Origin: JBMNIZ01 sp050951405
GTDB taxonomy: Bacteria > Bacillota > DULZ01
Length of the DNA: 64,000 nucleotides
Reading direction: 5' to 3'
Assembly (NCBI GenBank): GCA_050951405.1
Contig: JBMNIZ010000002.1
Location: 246,277-310,276, forward strand
The notes under the pieces are model-generated. The model saw nothing but the letters and a program-made list of their open reading frames with translations, had not been told where the DNA came from and did no database searches. Positions within the stretch are counted from its first letter, which is position 1. Each line of letters begins with the position of its first letter. The translations under genes and the position numbers were made by a program. This document shows, in pieces, positions 37,292 through 47,052 of this stretch.

Positions 37292-39694
37292 ATGAGGGAG
37301 CCTCTGGAGGTTTATCCTTACCGCCGGGTCAATCCGGAGAAAAATTCCGGATCCGGGAACAAAGAAAAAATACGGCCCGATCTGAGGGGCTTTCTTCGCC
37401 AATGGTACCAGCCGAGAGCACTGTTGTGCTTTCTTTTTTCATTTCTACTGGGACGGGCTGTTATTTTTCATGAATTGTCGCCTTTTGGCCCTGCTTTTTT
37501 CGGTGCCCTTCTTCTCCAGAGCAGGGCCTTGGCCGGTCCCTTAATTGTTTTTAGCACAGCCGGAGCAATTTCCGCTGGCAGCGTCTGGCCTCTCTGGATG
37601 CAGCTGGTCCATTATTCATTTATCGCTGTTTCCCTCCGGTATGTTTCAAGAATAGGCCGTTCCACTCCTTTTCTCTGGGGAATTATCCTAGGCTTAAGCA
37701 GTTTTCTGCCGAAAGCCTTTCTCACCGGAGTCTTTTTTCGGGCCACCTTATACGATTACCTGGTTTTGGGTCTGGAAGGGATTTTGGCCGGTGCGCTGAC
37801 CCCTGTTTTTTTCTACGGGCTGCGGGGATTGAAGCAGGGGAGCCGGGTTTATTACCGGCTGAAAGAGGAGAGCATCGGCCTTTTGGTACTGATTTTGGCT
37901 CTCCTCTTGAGTTTGGATTTTCATCTGGCCCATTGGCATTTGGGAAATGTGGCCAGCCAATATCTGATTATCTTGGCGGCGGCTGCCGGCGGATCCGGTG
38001 CAGGGGCCTCTTTGGGAGCGGTAACCGGTTTGCTTCCGGGCATCTCCGACTTTAGCCGGTTCATGCTGCCGGGATGCTATGCCCTTTCAGGCATGTTAGG
38101 GGGATTTTTTCGGCACTTTGGCAAAGCAGGCGTTCTGGCGGGTTTTTTGGCTGGAAACTTGATCTCTGGTTTTTATCTGAATGATGAGCAGCTTTTCTTT
38201 GCGTTCATGAAAACAGGGGGCTTGGCCCTCGGTCTCTTCTTGCTCACTCCCTGGTCTTTAATCCAGGGGTTCAACTCCGGTCTAGAGGAAGAAAGGGCGA
38301 TTTTGGCCGGAAGAGAACCTTCGGAGAGGGTGGAGGAGAAACTGGGTATTTTGGCTGAACTTTTTGGCGAACTTTCTTCCTCTTTGGACAAACCGGAAGC
38401 CAGCGAAGAAGAAAGGGAAAGGATGAAAATAGAGGAGTTATTGCATTCTTTGGTGGAAGAAGTCTGCGGAAATTGCTCTTTATATAAAATATGTTGGGAG
38501 AAGAACCTTTATCAGACTTATCAGAGTCTGCTCCGTTGGTTAGGCATTTATGCCCGGGAGGGAAATGGGGCCCGGGCACACCTGCCCCAGGAGCTGCAGA
38601 GAAAATGTAAACGGGCGAAAGAAATGGCCACGGCCCTCTCCTGTTTTTTTTCCCTGCAAAAGTCCCTGAATTTTTGGAAAAGCCAGGCGGAAAGGGAGCG
38701 GAGACTTTTGGCCGCCCAGTTGAGGGAAGCGGCGGCCATTATCAGTTTCACCGCAGACGCTTGTAAACAGCCTGGGGAGTCCATGCAGGAATTGGAGGAA
38801 GCCATTACTCTGGAGCTTTACCATCATGGGCTGCTTCCTCTTCAGGTCCGCATTCGGCAGGAAAAGGGGCGCCCCTTGGAACTTGACCTGGATTTGGAGC
38901 CTTGTGCTTTTTACCGGAAGGATTGTGGGGAAATCCTGCCTTCTTTAGCGGGTTCTCTGCTGGGGCAGTCTTTGGTTTTAAGTGGAATCAGTTGTGCCCA
39001 GTTGGAAAAAAGGGAATTCTGTTCCTTAAAACTCATCAGTTCCCCAGCCCTGCGGGCAGTCTTGGGTTGTAGTCAACGGGCCAGAGCAAGCAGTGAAGCT
39101 TGTGGGGACAGCTTTTCAGCGGTCCCTTTAAGCAGCGGTAAATTGCCGCTCATTTTGAGCGACGGCATGGGCAGCGGTTTTGAAGCTTATCGGGAAAGCA
39201 GGACTGCCGTCCGCTTGCTCCACAGGCTGCTGGCAGTGGATTTTCCCCTTCCCCTGGCTGTGCAAACGGTGAATGCCATGTTGGTGGGCAGGGACGCGGA
39301 AGATACTTTTGCCACCATTGATTTGGCCTTATTGGATTTGATTCAGGGAAGCGTGGAGTTTGTTAAAATCGGAGCCATGCCCAGCCTATTTTTCCAGGAG
39401 GGGCGTCTGAGCTTGGTGGAATCTCATACTTTGCCGGTGGGCATCGTGGAGAGTATCCAAATTGAGCCTGTCCGTTATGACTTGCGGCCGGGTTCTTTGC
39501 TGGTGATGGCTACCGACGGGGTCTGGGACGGAGGCAGGAAAGCCGGGCAGGAATCCTGGTTGGCAGCCTTTGCCCAATCTTTCTCCTATTTGGAACCACA
39601 AGAATTGGCGGACAGAATAGTAGAAAAGGCCGTGGAACTTCAGGGAGGAATAGCCAAAGACGATTTAACGGCTTTGGTGGTCCGGGTGAAGTAG
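37292..39694 (+). CDS. spoIIE: Stage II sporulation protein E (SpoIIE) phosphatase
   Basis: An 800-residue intact protein. A cytoplasmic N-tail is followed by about ten transmembrane helices (residues 45-320), a central oligomerisation/FtsZ-binding region with CGNCSLYKICWEKN (about 390), and the C-terminal PP2C phosphatase domain (about 590-800). PP2C signatures are LPLILSDGMGSGFEAYRES, DAEDTFATIDLALLDL, VMATDGVWDGG and KDDLTALVVRV. SpoIIE localises to the polar septum and dephosphorylates SpoIIAA to switch on sigma-F. ATG 37292 gives MREPLEVYPYRRV. A Spo0A-type promoter precedes it. The rRNA operon occupies the yabR-spoIIE interval. Confidence 0.97.
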   Translation: MREPLEVYPYRRVNPEKNSGSGNKEKIRPDLRGFLRQWYQPRALLCFLFSFLLGRAVIFHELSPFGPAFFGALLLQSRALAGPLIVFSTAGAISAGSVWPLWMQLVHYSFIAVSLRYVSRIGRSTPFLWGIILGLSSFLPKAFLTGVFFRATLYDYLVLGLEGILAGALTPVFFYGLRGLKQGSRVYYRLKEESIGLLVLILALLLSLDFHLAHWHLGNVASQYLIILAAAAGGSGAGASLGAVTGLLPGISDFSRFMLPGCYALSGMLGGFFRHFGKAGVLAGFLAGNLISGFYLNDEQLFFAFMKTGGLALGLFLLTPWSLIQGFNSGLEEERAILAGREPSERVEEKLGILAELFGELSSSLDKPEASEEERERMKIEELLHSLVEEVCGNCSLYKICWEKNLYQTYQSLLRWLGIYAREGNGARAHLPQELQRKCKRAKEMATALSCFFSLQKSLNFWKSQAERERRLLAAQLREAAAIISFTADACKQPGESMQELEEAITLELYHHGLLPLQVRIRQEKGRPLELDLDLEPCAFYRKDCGEILPSLAGSLLGQSLVLSGISCAQLEKREFCSLKLISSPALRAVLGCSQRARASSEACGDSFSAVPLSSGKLPLILSDGMGSGFEAYRESRTAVRLLHRLLAVDFPLPLAVQTVNAMLVGRDAEDTFATIDLALLDLIQGSVEFVKIGAMPSLFFQEGRLSLVESHTLPVGIVESIQIEPVRYDLRPGSLLVMATDGVWDGGRKAGQESWLAAFAQSFSYLEPQELADRIVEKAVELQGGIAKDDLTALVVRVK

Positions 39695-39869
39695 CTTTTT
39701 GCCCGGGCTTTTTTATGTATATTTTTCCAGCAAATCAGCAAAGCTAGAGAAGACGAAATTGGTTGGCAGTAGCAGGAAAATAACCGTTCACAGAGAATTG
39801 GTACTTTAGATCCCATTTACGAAAATGTTTCTGGCGCTGTCCGAAAAAATCAATTGGGAGTAGACCTCT

Positions 39870-41309
39870 TTGTTAAAAAAAATCGAAAGGGCAATTATCA
39901 AGTATGAATTAATTCGTCCGGGTGATCAAATCTTAGTGGCAGTATCCGGAGGGCCGGACTCGGTCACATTGTTAGATCTTCTCTATAGATTGAAAGATAG
40001 CTGGGCGCTAAAGCTTTGGGTAGCCCATTTGGATCACATGTTTCGGCCTGAGGCCCGCAAAGAAGCGGAATTTGTCAAAAAGTTGGCCGGGGATTTGGGA
40101 GTACCCGTCATTATCGGCCGGAAAAACGTACCGCTTTATATGCGGGAAAAAGGGCTGTCCGCCCAGGAAGCGGCCAGGGAAGTGAGATACAAGTTTCTGC
40201 ACTGGGCAGCTGCCCGGGTCGGCTGTGCGAAAATTGCCGTGGCTCATCATGCCGATGACCAGGCGGAGACTGTCATCATGAATTTCCTGCGGGGGACCGG
40301 ACCGGCCGGCCTGGCAGGGATACCTCCGCAGAGAGGAAAAATCATCAGACCTCTCCTGGAGGTGACCGGGGAGGAAATTAGGCAATACTGCCGAGAGATG
40401 GGCCTAAGCTGCTGTTTGGACCCATCCAACCTGCAGACTGTTTATTTACGCAATCGCATCAGGCTGGAGCTGGTTCCCTACCTGCAAAAAATTAATCCCA
40501 ATTTGGTAGAGGGACTGTCCCAGGACAGCTGCCATTTTCCGGGAAGAAGACCGCTACTTGAATGGGGAAACGGAAAAGGGACTGGCAAAACTGGCGCGCC
40601 TGGAAAAAGGTAAGCTTCTCTTGAATTTTCGGGGTTTTCAGTCATTACCCCTTGCTCTCCAGAGGCGAATGCTGCGGAAATGTTTTGTCCTGGCCGGGGG
40701 CAGCGGCCGGAATTTGGGTTTCCATCATGTGGAGGAAGGATTGGCTTGGCTTTGCGGTGACCCCCGGAGAGGAAAAAGTTTGAGATGGCCCCAGGGGATC
40801 ATTTTGGGCTTTGATGGGGAAAATATCGTACTGATGAAAAAAGACCCATTCCTTCCCCGGAGCAAGAATTTTTTAGTAGCCCTTGAGCTGCCTGGCGAGA
40901 CCAGGTTCCCGGGTGGAAAAATCCTTGCTCAATGGCAAAAAAGGGGCTGACTTGACCTGGAGGGATATCACCAAAGGGGATGCGGCACAGGGCCTATTTG
41001 GATGCGGCAACTGTCAAGCTGCCTCTGTTGGTTCGGAATCGCCGGCCGGGGGATCGTTTTTATCCATTGGGGTCAAAGGGAAGTAAGAAGTTGAAAGATT
41101 TTTTTATCGATTTAAAAATTCCCAGGGAAAGCCGTTCCTCGGTACCGCTGGTGACTTCGGCGGCGGGTGAAATTGTTTGGGTGGCCGGTTTGCGCTTGGA
41201 TGAACGCTTTAAAATAACTCCTCGAACCAGGCAAGTGATCCTTCTTCAGTACTTCCCTGAAAAGATTCCGGAAAATGTGGTAAGTTGTAAAATTAATTGC
41301 CGCATTTAA
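39870..41309 (+). CDS. tilS: tRNA(Ile)-lysidine synthase TilS (frameshifts; 3' end in IS30)
   Basis: TilS modifies C34 of tRNA-Ile(CAT) to lysidine, an essential step. The N-terminal PP-loop is LVAVSGGPDSVTLLDLL (about residues 23-39), then HLDHMFRPEARKEAEFV and VAHHADDQAETVIMNFLRGTG. C-terminal tilS domains show LPLLVRNRRPGDRFYPLGSKGSKKLKDFFIDLKIP. Shifts lie near 40525 (extra G), 40935 (extra A in a run) and 40985. The start is TTG 39870. IS30 copy 2 inserted at 41279; the original frame would have ended at a TAA right after the target site (PENV-stop), so the insertion only adds about eight IS-encoded residues. No hpt gene follows. Confidence 0.92.
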
Positions 41310-42492
41310 TAAAAAATAGAGACTCATGGCTAAACCTCTGATATGTTTAAGGTAACTAAGCTTAAAAACATAAAGGAGGCAAAGCACATGAGTCAACTCA
41401 ATTGTACCACGACTTCCCGCCGTTTTAAACACATCACTGTAAAAGAACGCTATCAGATTGAAATTCTTCTAAAGGAGAAGAAGTCACCCAGCGAGATAGC
41501 AAAGCTGTTAGGCAAGCATAAGCGAACCATCGAACGTGAGATTGCCCGTGGAACTGTCAGGATGCTGAGAAGCGACCTGGTTTATGTTGATAGATACTGT
41601 GCAGATACAGCAGAGCGAATATACCGGGAGAGAGCTGCTAATAAGGGAGCATGCTTAAAGATCGGTCATGACCATGGACTAGCCGATTACATTGAAAAAA
41701 AGATTATCAAAGAGGGATATACCCCTGACGCAGTCATTGGCGAAATCCGGGCAAAAGGCTTAAAATTTAAGACTAGTATATGCACAAAAACGCTCTATAA
41801 CTATATCGACAAAGAAGTATTTGCAAATATAACAAATAAAAACCTTCCAGTAAAACGAGTACCTAAAAAAAATCGCCATAAGAGGGTACGAGTTGCCCAC
41901 AACAATCTAAAAGGCAGAAGCATTGAAGAAAGACCTGCGGCAGCTAATACTCGTGAAGAAGCCGGCCATTGGGAGATGGATTGTGTTGTAAGCGGCAAAG
42001 GGAAAGGCAAAGCCGCACTCTTAGTTCTAACAGAACGCAAGTTTAGAAAAGAGATTATCCGAAAGATGCCGGAAAAGACACAGAAATCAGTGAAGAAAAC
42101 GCTGGATAGGCTTGAAAGAGAGTACGGAGCACGCTTTTCAGAAGTGTTCAAAACCATTACGGTAGATAACGGAAGCGAGTTTCTTAACAGTGTAGAATTA
42201 GAGAGTTCAATCAGAAAGCCGGGCACTCATCGGACTAAAATCTATTATGCTCACCCATTCAGCGCATGGGAACGTGGGTCCAATGAAAATGCTAATAAGC
42301 TAATACGTCGGTTTATTCCAAAGGGCACAGATATCAGCAAGCTTAAACAGAAAGATATTAGGCGAATTGAGAACTGGATGAATAATTACCCAAGAAAAAT
42401 TCATGGATATAAATCTGCCAATGAGATGGCAAAGATGGCAGTATAATCAGAGGATGCCAAAATATGGGTGGCAATTAAACTTGCAATTCCCC
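41279..42492 (+). mobile_element. IS30-family element, copy 2 (1,214 bp) with perfect 15-bp target duplication
   Basis: GATTCCGGAAAATGT is present at 41264-41278 and again at 42493-42507, a perfect 15-bp direct repeat flanking the element. It differs from copy 1 at about four positions (for example 41327, 41360, 41422, 42188). It sits at the tilS stop codon, just before the ftsH promoter. Confidence 0.93.
41388..42446 (+). CDS. IS30-family transposase (copy 2)
   Basis: A 352-residue DDE transposase with the same protein sequence as copy 1 from the AGGAGG-preceded ATG onward; one upstream in-frame codon differs. The catalytic triad and HTH are as described for copy 1. The frame is intact, so the element is potentially active. 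Confidence 0.93.
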   Translation: MSQLNCTTTSRRFKHITVKERYQIEILLKEKKSPSEIAKLLGKHKRTIEREIARGTVRMLRSDLVYVDRYCADTAERIYRERAANKGACLKIGHDHGLADYIEKKIIKEGYTPDAVIGEIRAKGLKFKTSICTKTLYNYIDKEVFANITNKNLPVKRVPKKNRHKRVRVAHNNLKGRSIEERPAAANTREEAGHWEMDCVVSGKGKGKAALLVLTERKFRKEIIRKMPEKTQKSVKKTLDRLEREYGARFSEVFKTITVDNGSEFLNSVELESSIRKPGTHRTKIYYAHPFSAWERGSNENANKLIRRFIPKGTDISKLKQKDIRRIENWMNNYPRKIHGYKSANEMAKMAV

Positions 42493-42518
42493 GATTCCGG
42501 AAAATGTATAACAGAGGT

Positions 42519-42547
42519 TTGAAATATGGGTTTATCTATGCTAAAAT
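42519..42547 (+). promoter_or_regulatory. Promoter of ftsH
   Basis: TTGAAA (42519-42524), 17-nt spacer, TAAAAT (42542-42547). It begins 12 bp beyond the right target duplication of IS30 copy 2, so ftsH keeps its own promoter despite the insertion. Confidence 0.6.
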
Positions 42548-42597
42548 CACTGTTTATGGAGTAGCTTTTATCCGGAAGACGAGAGGAGGAACCGAGG

Positions 42598-44534
42598 TTG
42601 AACCGGGTTTTTAAAAACATGGCAGTATATCTGCTATTAGTTCTGATAGTGGTTTCAGTACTGCGTATGGGTACACCCCCTCCTGAAGAAAAAATCGAAC
42701 TGAATTATACGCAGTTTTATGAAGCTGTTGAAGAACAAAGAGTAGAAACCGCCGTTTTTATTCCAGCGGATAAAATTTATCAAGTAGAAGGCAAGCTGAA
42801 AAACGGCGATGGTTTCGTGGCCACGATCCCCGCAAAATGATGCCTTGATAGATTTTGCCAGGGATCATGGAGTTAATGTCCAAGCGGAAGGGGAGAAAGC
42901 TCCTCCTTGGTGGACCGGGCTTTTGGGAACTCTACTGCCGGTGCTGCTCCTGGTAGGGCTGATTTTTTTCATGATGCAGCAGACCCAGGGTGGCGGCAGC
43001 AAAGTGATGCAGTTCGGCAAGAGCAGGGCTCGTTTGCACACGGATGAGAAGAAAAGAGTAACCTTCGATGAATGTGGCCGGAGTGGATGAAGTCAAGGAA
43101 GAATTGGAAGAAGTGGTGGAGTTTTTAAAAAACCCACGTAAATTCAATGAGATGGGTGCAAAGATTCCCAAGGGGGTGCTCCTCTACGGTCCTCCCGGAA
43201 CCGGGAAAACCTTATTGGCCAGGGCTGTAGCCGGGGAGGCAGAAGTGCCTTTTTTTAGCATCAGCGGTTCTGATTTTGTGGAAATGTTTGTGGGGGTTGG
43301 AGCTTCCCGGGTCAGGGATCTTTTTGATCAAGCGAAAAAGAATGCTCCCTGCATTGTTTTTATCGATGAGATCGATGCGGTGGGACGCCAAAGAGGCGCC
43401 GGCCTGGGCGGAGGCCATGATGAGAGGGAGCAGACTCTGAACCAGCTGCTGGTGGAAATGGACGGTTTCAGCGCCAATGAAGGTATCATCATTTTGGCCG
43501 CTACCAACAGGCCCGACATTCTGGATCCGGCTTTGCTGCGCCCAGGCCGTTTCGACCGGCAGATTACCGTTGATGTGCCCGATATCAATGGCAGGAAAGA
43601 AATCTTGAAGGTGCACATGAAGGGAAAACCCCTCAGCGAAGAGGTTGATGTAGAGGTGCTCGCCAGGCGGACTCCAGGATTTACCGGGGCGGATCTGGCC
43701 AACCTGGTCAACGAAGCGGCTCTACTGGCCGCCCGCAGAAACAAAAAGAAAATCGGGATGAGCGAATTGGAAGATTCAGTAGAAAGGGTAATTGCAGGCC
43801 CTGAAAAGAAATCTAGAGTTATCAGTGATTACGAGAAAAAACTGGTAGCTTACCACGAAGCGGGGCACGCCATTTTGGGACACTTTCTGCCCCACACCGA
43901 TCCCCTGCATAAGGTATCCATTATCCCCCGGGGCAGGGCCGGAGGTTATACCCTGCTTTTGCCCAAAGAGGATAGGCGTTATATGACCAGGTCCCAGATC
44001 CTGGATCAGGTCACCATGCTGCTGGGAGGGCGGGTGGCTGAAGCCCTGGTCTTGAAAGAGATCAGCACCGGGGCCCAAAACGATTTGGAAAGGGCAACTG
44101 AGCTGGTCCGCAAGATCATTACCGAATTCGGCATGTCGGAAGAATTGGGGCCTCTTACCTTTGGCAGGAGGCAGGAGCAAGTCTTTCTGGGCCGGGATAT
44201 TGCCAGGGATCGGAACTACAGTGAGGCGGTGGCTTTCTCCATCGATAAGGAAGCCCGGCGCATCATGGACGAATGCTATAATAAGGCCAAAGAGATCCTG
44301 ACGGAGCATATGGATAAGCTCCATCTGGTGGCAAAAACCCTGATGGAAAAGGAAACCTTGGAAGCAGAGGAGTTCAGGGCTCTCATTGAGGGGAAAGAAG
44401 CGGAGGGAGCCCTTCCGGAAGAGAAGGAAGCGGCGGACGATTCTTCCGTCGACAGGTCCTCAAAAAGGGAAGCACCGGGTATTGGCGGGCCGGAGCCGGT
44501 ATTTCGGTTTAAGAATGATAACGAAGATGAATAG
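42598..44534 (+). CDS. ftsH: ATP-dependent zinc metalloprotease FtsH (two frameshifts)
   Basis: A membrane-anchored AAA+ protease that removes misassembled membrane proteins and regulators. There is an N-terminal TM helix (about 8-26), an extracytoplasmic domain, and a second TM (LLGTLLPVLLLVGLIFFMMQQ). The AAA module has GPPGTGKTLLARAVAGEA, FVGVGASRVRDLF, IDEIDAVGRQRG and the SRH region ATNRPDILDPALLRPGRFDRQ. The zinc site is HEAGH. Shifts lie near 42831 (extra C) and 43069 (extra A). Corrected length is about 645 aa, normal. The start is TTG 42598 behind GAGGAGG. Bacillus has hprT between tilS and ftsH; it is missing here. Confidence 0.95.
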
Positions 44535-44612
44535 GGTATGGGGAACGGAAGCCGCTGACGGGCCCTAGGCCCGCCCGGCAGCGAAGAGCAACCATTGATA
44601 AGGAGAGCTTTT

Positions 44613-45067
44613 ATGCTGGAAAGGACTTTTGTCATGATCAAACCGGACGGAGTGCAGAGAAATCTGGTGGGAGAAATTATCCTCCGTCTGGAGAAAAAAG
44701 GTTTGAAAATCGTGGCCTTGAAATTTTTGCGCCTGACAGAAGGAATGGCCCGGGAGCACTACCGGGAGCATGTGGGCAAGCCTCTTTTTCCCCGGTCTTT
44801 TGGAGTATATCACTTCCGGACCGGTGGTGGCCATGGCCTGGGAAGGAAAGAATGCGGTGCAGGAGGTCAGAAAACTTCTGGGCGCCACCAATCCCGGGGA
44901 AGCATTGCCAGGCACCATCCGGGGGGATTTGGGGTCTGGATATTGGGCGGAATGTAATTCATGGTGCGGATTCTCCGGAAAGCGCCCGGAGAGAATTGGA
45001 CCTCTATTTCCGGCCGGAAGAAATCATTGATTACAGGAAAGAAGTGGACAATTGGCTTTATGAATAG
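44613..45067 (+). CDS. ndk: Nucleoside diphosphate kinase (two frameshifts)
   Basis: Ndk transfers the terminal phosphate between nucleoside tri- and diphosphates through a phospho-histidine. Visible are RTFVMIKPDGVQRNLVGEII, SGPVVAMAWEGKNAVQEVRKLLGATNP, PGTIRGDL and the catalytic-site text RNVIHGADSPESARRELDLYF with the active His. The frame slips near 44791 (extra C in CCCC) and near 44932 (extra G), each restored in another frame. Corrected length is about 150 aa, the family norm. ATG 44613 follows AAGGAGAG. It lies 78 bp after ftsH. Confidence 0.93.
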
Positions 45068-45107
45068 CTGTATTTCCGCCGGTTTAGGGGACGAATCAGT
45101 TCTGGCA

Positions 45108-45130
45108 GGCTCCCTTTGTGGGAGTCTTTT
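45108..45130 (+). terminator. Rho-independent terminator after ndk
   Basis: GGCTCCC (45108-45114) pairs with GGGAGTC (45120-45126, one G-U), followed by TTTT. Confidence 0.65.
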
Positions 45131-45172
45131 ACTGTATGAAAAGCCCGCCAGACTGTCAAACTAATTTAAAGG

Positions 45173-45203
45173 ATACTTTATTTTTAATTATAAAATAAAG
45201 TAT
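45173..45203 (+). promoter_or_regulatory. AT-rich perfect inverted repeat upstream of fhs
   Basis: ATACTTTATTTT (45173-45184) and AAAATAAAGTAT (45192-45203) flank a 7-nt loop, 121 bp before the fhs start. It could be an operator or a weak bidirectional terminator. No regulator can be named. Confidence 0.5.
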
Positions 45204-45323
45204 TATTCGTCTTAAAGCAGGATTTTATCGGTTTGTAGCGAAGACATTATTGTTCGCGTGATGGGGTATCCGGAAGCTTCCACAGGATTCTAAATAATCA
45301 AATAAGGATAAGGAGTGGTGCAA

Positions 45324-47003
45324 ATGGCTAAAATTCCAACCGACATTGAGATTGCCCAGGCAGCGAAAATGAAACCTATTGTTGACATTGCCGCAGAACT
45401 GGGTATCTCCCAGGATGACATTGACCTATATGGAAAGTATAAGGCCAAAGTCTCCTTGGACGTTTACAAACGCTTAGCCGAGAAAAAAGACGGCAAACTG
45501 ATTTTAGTTACGGCGATCACCCCGACACCTGCCGGCGAAGGAAAGACCACTACCAGTGTGGGATTGGCGGACGGGTTATCCAAGCTGGGCAAGAAAGCCA
45601 TGGTTTGCCTGCGGGAACCTTCTTTAGGTCCCAGTTTCGGTATCAAGGGAGGCGCAGCCGGCGGCGGTTATGCCCAGGTAGTGCCCATGGAAGATATTAA
45701 CCTGCACTTTACCGGAGACATCCACGCCATCACCACGGCCCACAACCTCTTGGCTGCCCTGGTGGATAACCATCTGCACCAGGGGAATCCTTTGAATATC
45801 GATCCCCGCCAAGTGGTATTTCGCCGGGTGCTGGACTTAAACGAAAGGGCCCTGCGCAATATCGTGGTCGGCCTGGGAGGAAAGGCCAACGGTGTACCCA
45901 GGGAGAGCGGTTTTGATATTACCGTGGCCTCGGAAGTAATGGCTATTTTGTGCTTGGCCGACAGCCTGACAGACTTGAAAGAGCGTTTAAGCAGGATTGT
46001 GGTGGCTTATACTTACGATGGGAAGCCGGTAACGGCGGCAGATTTGCAGGCGCAAGGTTCCATGACCCTGCTCTTGAAAGATGCCCTCAAGCCGAACCTG
46101 GTACAGACCCTGGAAAATACTCCGGCATTTGTCCACGGCGGGCCTTTTGCCAATATTGCCCACGGCTGCAACAGCGTAATGGCCACCAGGACCGCCTTGA
46201 AGCTGGCGGACTATGTGGTCACTGAAGCAGGCTTCGGCGCAGATCTGGGGGCGGAAAAATTCTTCAATGTCAAGTGCCGCTTTGCCGGTCTGAAACCGGA
46301 TGCAGTGGTAATCGTAGCTACGGTCAGGGCTTTGAAAATGCATGGCGGGGTTGCCAAAGCCGATTTGGCTGCCGAAAATGTGGAGGCACTGACTAAAGGC
46401 TTTGAGAATCTGGAGAAACATATTGAAAACGTGGGCAAGTTCGGAGTGCCGGCTGTTGTGGCCATCAATGCTTTCCCCACCGATACCCAGCGGGAATTGG
46501 ACACTCTCTTTGATCTTTGCCGCAAAGCAGGTGCGGAAGTGGCCATCTCCGAAGTCTGGGCTAAGGGCGGCGAGGGAGGCAAAGAACTGGCGCAAAAGCT
46601 CCTGGACACCTTAGTCAGCAAACCGGCCGATTTCAAAGTTCTGTACGATTTGGATCTGCCCATCAAGGAAAAAATCGAAAAGATCGCTACGGAAATTTAT
46701 GGAGCCGACGGTGTGGACTATGTGAACAATGTGGAGAAAGATATCGCTCGCTATGAAGAAATGGGTTACGGTAACTTGCCGGTGGTCATGGCCAAGACCC
46801 AATATTCATTGAGCGACGACCAGAATAAACTGGGACGCCCGCGTAATTTCCGAATCAGTGTGAGGGAAATGCGCCTCTCCGCGGGGGCCGGTTTTCTGGT
46901 GGCCATTACCGGCGCCATTATGACCATGCCCGGCTTGCCGAAAAAACCGGCAGCTAATTCCATTGATATTGATGAAAACGGTGTCATTACCGGTCTTTTC
47001 TAA
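45324..47003 (+). CDS. fhs: Formate-tetrahydrofolate ligase
   Basis: A 559-residue protein that activates formate to 10-formyl-THF with ATP. It is the entry to the methyl branch of the Wood-Ljungdahl pathway and also supplies C1 units for purines. Motifs: the P-loop TPAGEGKTTTSVGLADGL (about residues 64-81), REPSLGPSFGIKGGAAGGGYAQV, and FVHGGPFANIAHGCNSV. ATG 45324 lies 8 nt after AGGAG; GTG 45315 overlaps that site and is rejected. It is a single-gene unit between terminators. It is consistent with, but does not prove, acetogenic or syntrophic metabolism. The frame is intact. Confidence 0.97.
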   Translation: MAKIPTDIEIAQAAKMKPIVDIAAELGISQDDIDLYGKYKAKVSLDVYKRLAEKKDGKLILVTAITPTPAGEGKTTTSVGLADGLSKLGKKAMVCLREPSLGPSFGIKGGAAGGGYAQVVPMEDINLHFTGDIHAITTAHNLLAALVDNHLHQGNPLNIDPRQVVFRRVLDLNERALRNIVVGLGGKANGVPRESGFDITVASEVMAILCLADSLTDLKERLSRIVVAYTYDGKPVTAADLQAQGSMTLLLKDALKPNLVQTLENTPAFVHGGPFANIAHGCNSVMATRTALKLADYVVTEAGFGADLGAEKFFNVKCRFAGLKPDAVVIVATVRALKMHGGVAKADLAAENVEALTKGFENLEKHIENVGKFGVPAVVAINAFPTDTQRELDTLFDLCRKAGAEVAISEVWAKGGEGGKELAQKLLDTLVSKPADFKVLYDLDLPIKEKIEKIATEIYGADGVDYVNNVEKDIARYEEMGYGNLPVVMAKTQYSLSDDQNKLGRPRNFRISVREMRLSAGAGFLVAITGAIMTMPGLPKKPAANSIDIDENGVITGLF

Positions 47004-47013
47004 ACGGTGCCTG

Positions 47014-47042
47014 CCCCGGGTTTTTCCCGGGGTTCTCTTTTT
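47014..47042 (+). terminator. Rho-independent terminator after fhs
   Basis: CCCCGGG (47014-47020), TTTTT loop, CCCGGGG (47026-47032), then TTCTCTTTTT. The target site of IS30 copy 3 starts within the T tract. Confidence 0.85.
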
Positions 47043-47052
47043 CGCTGCAAGG

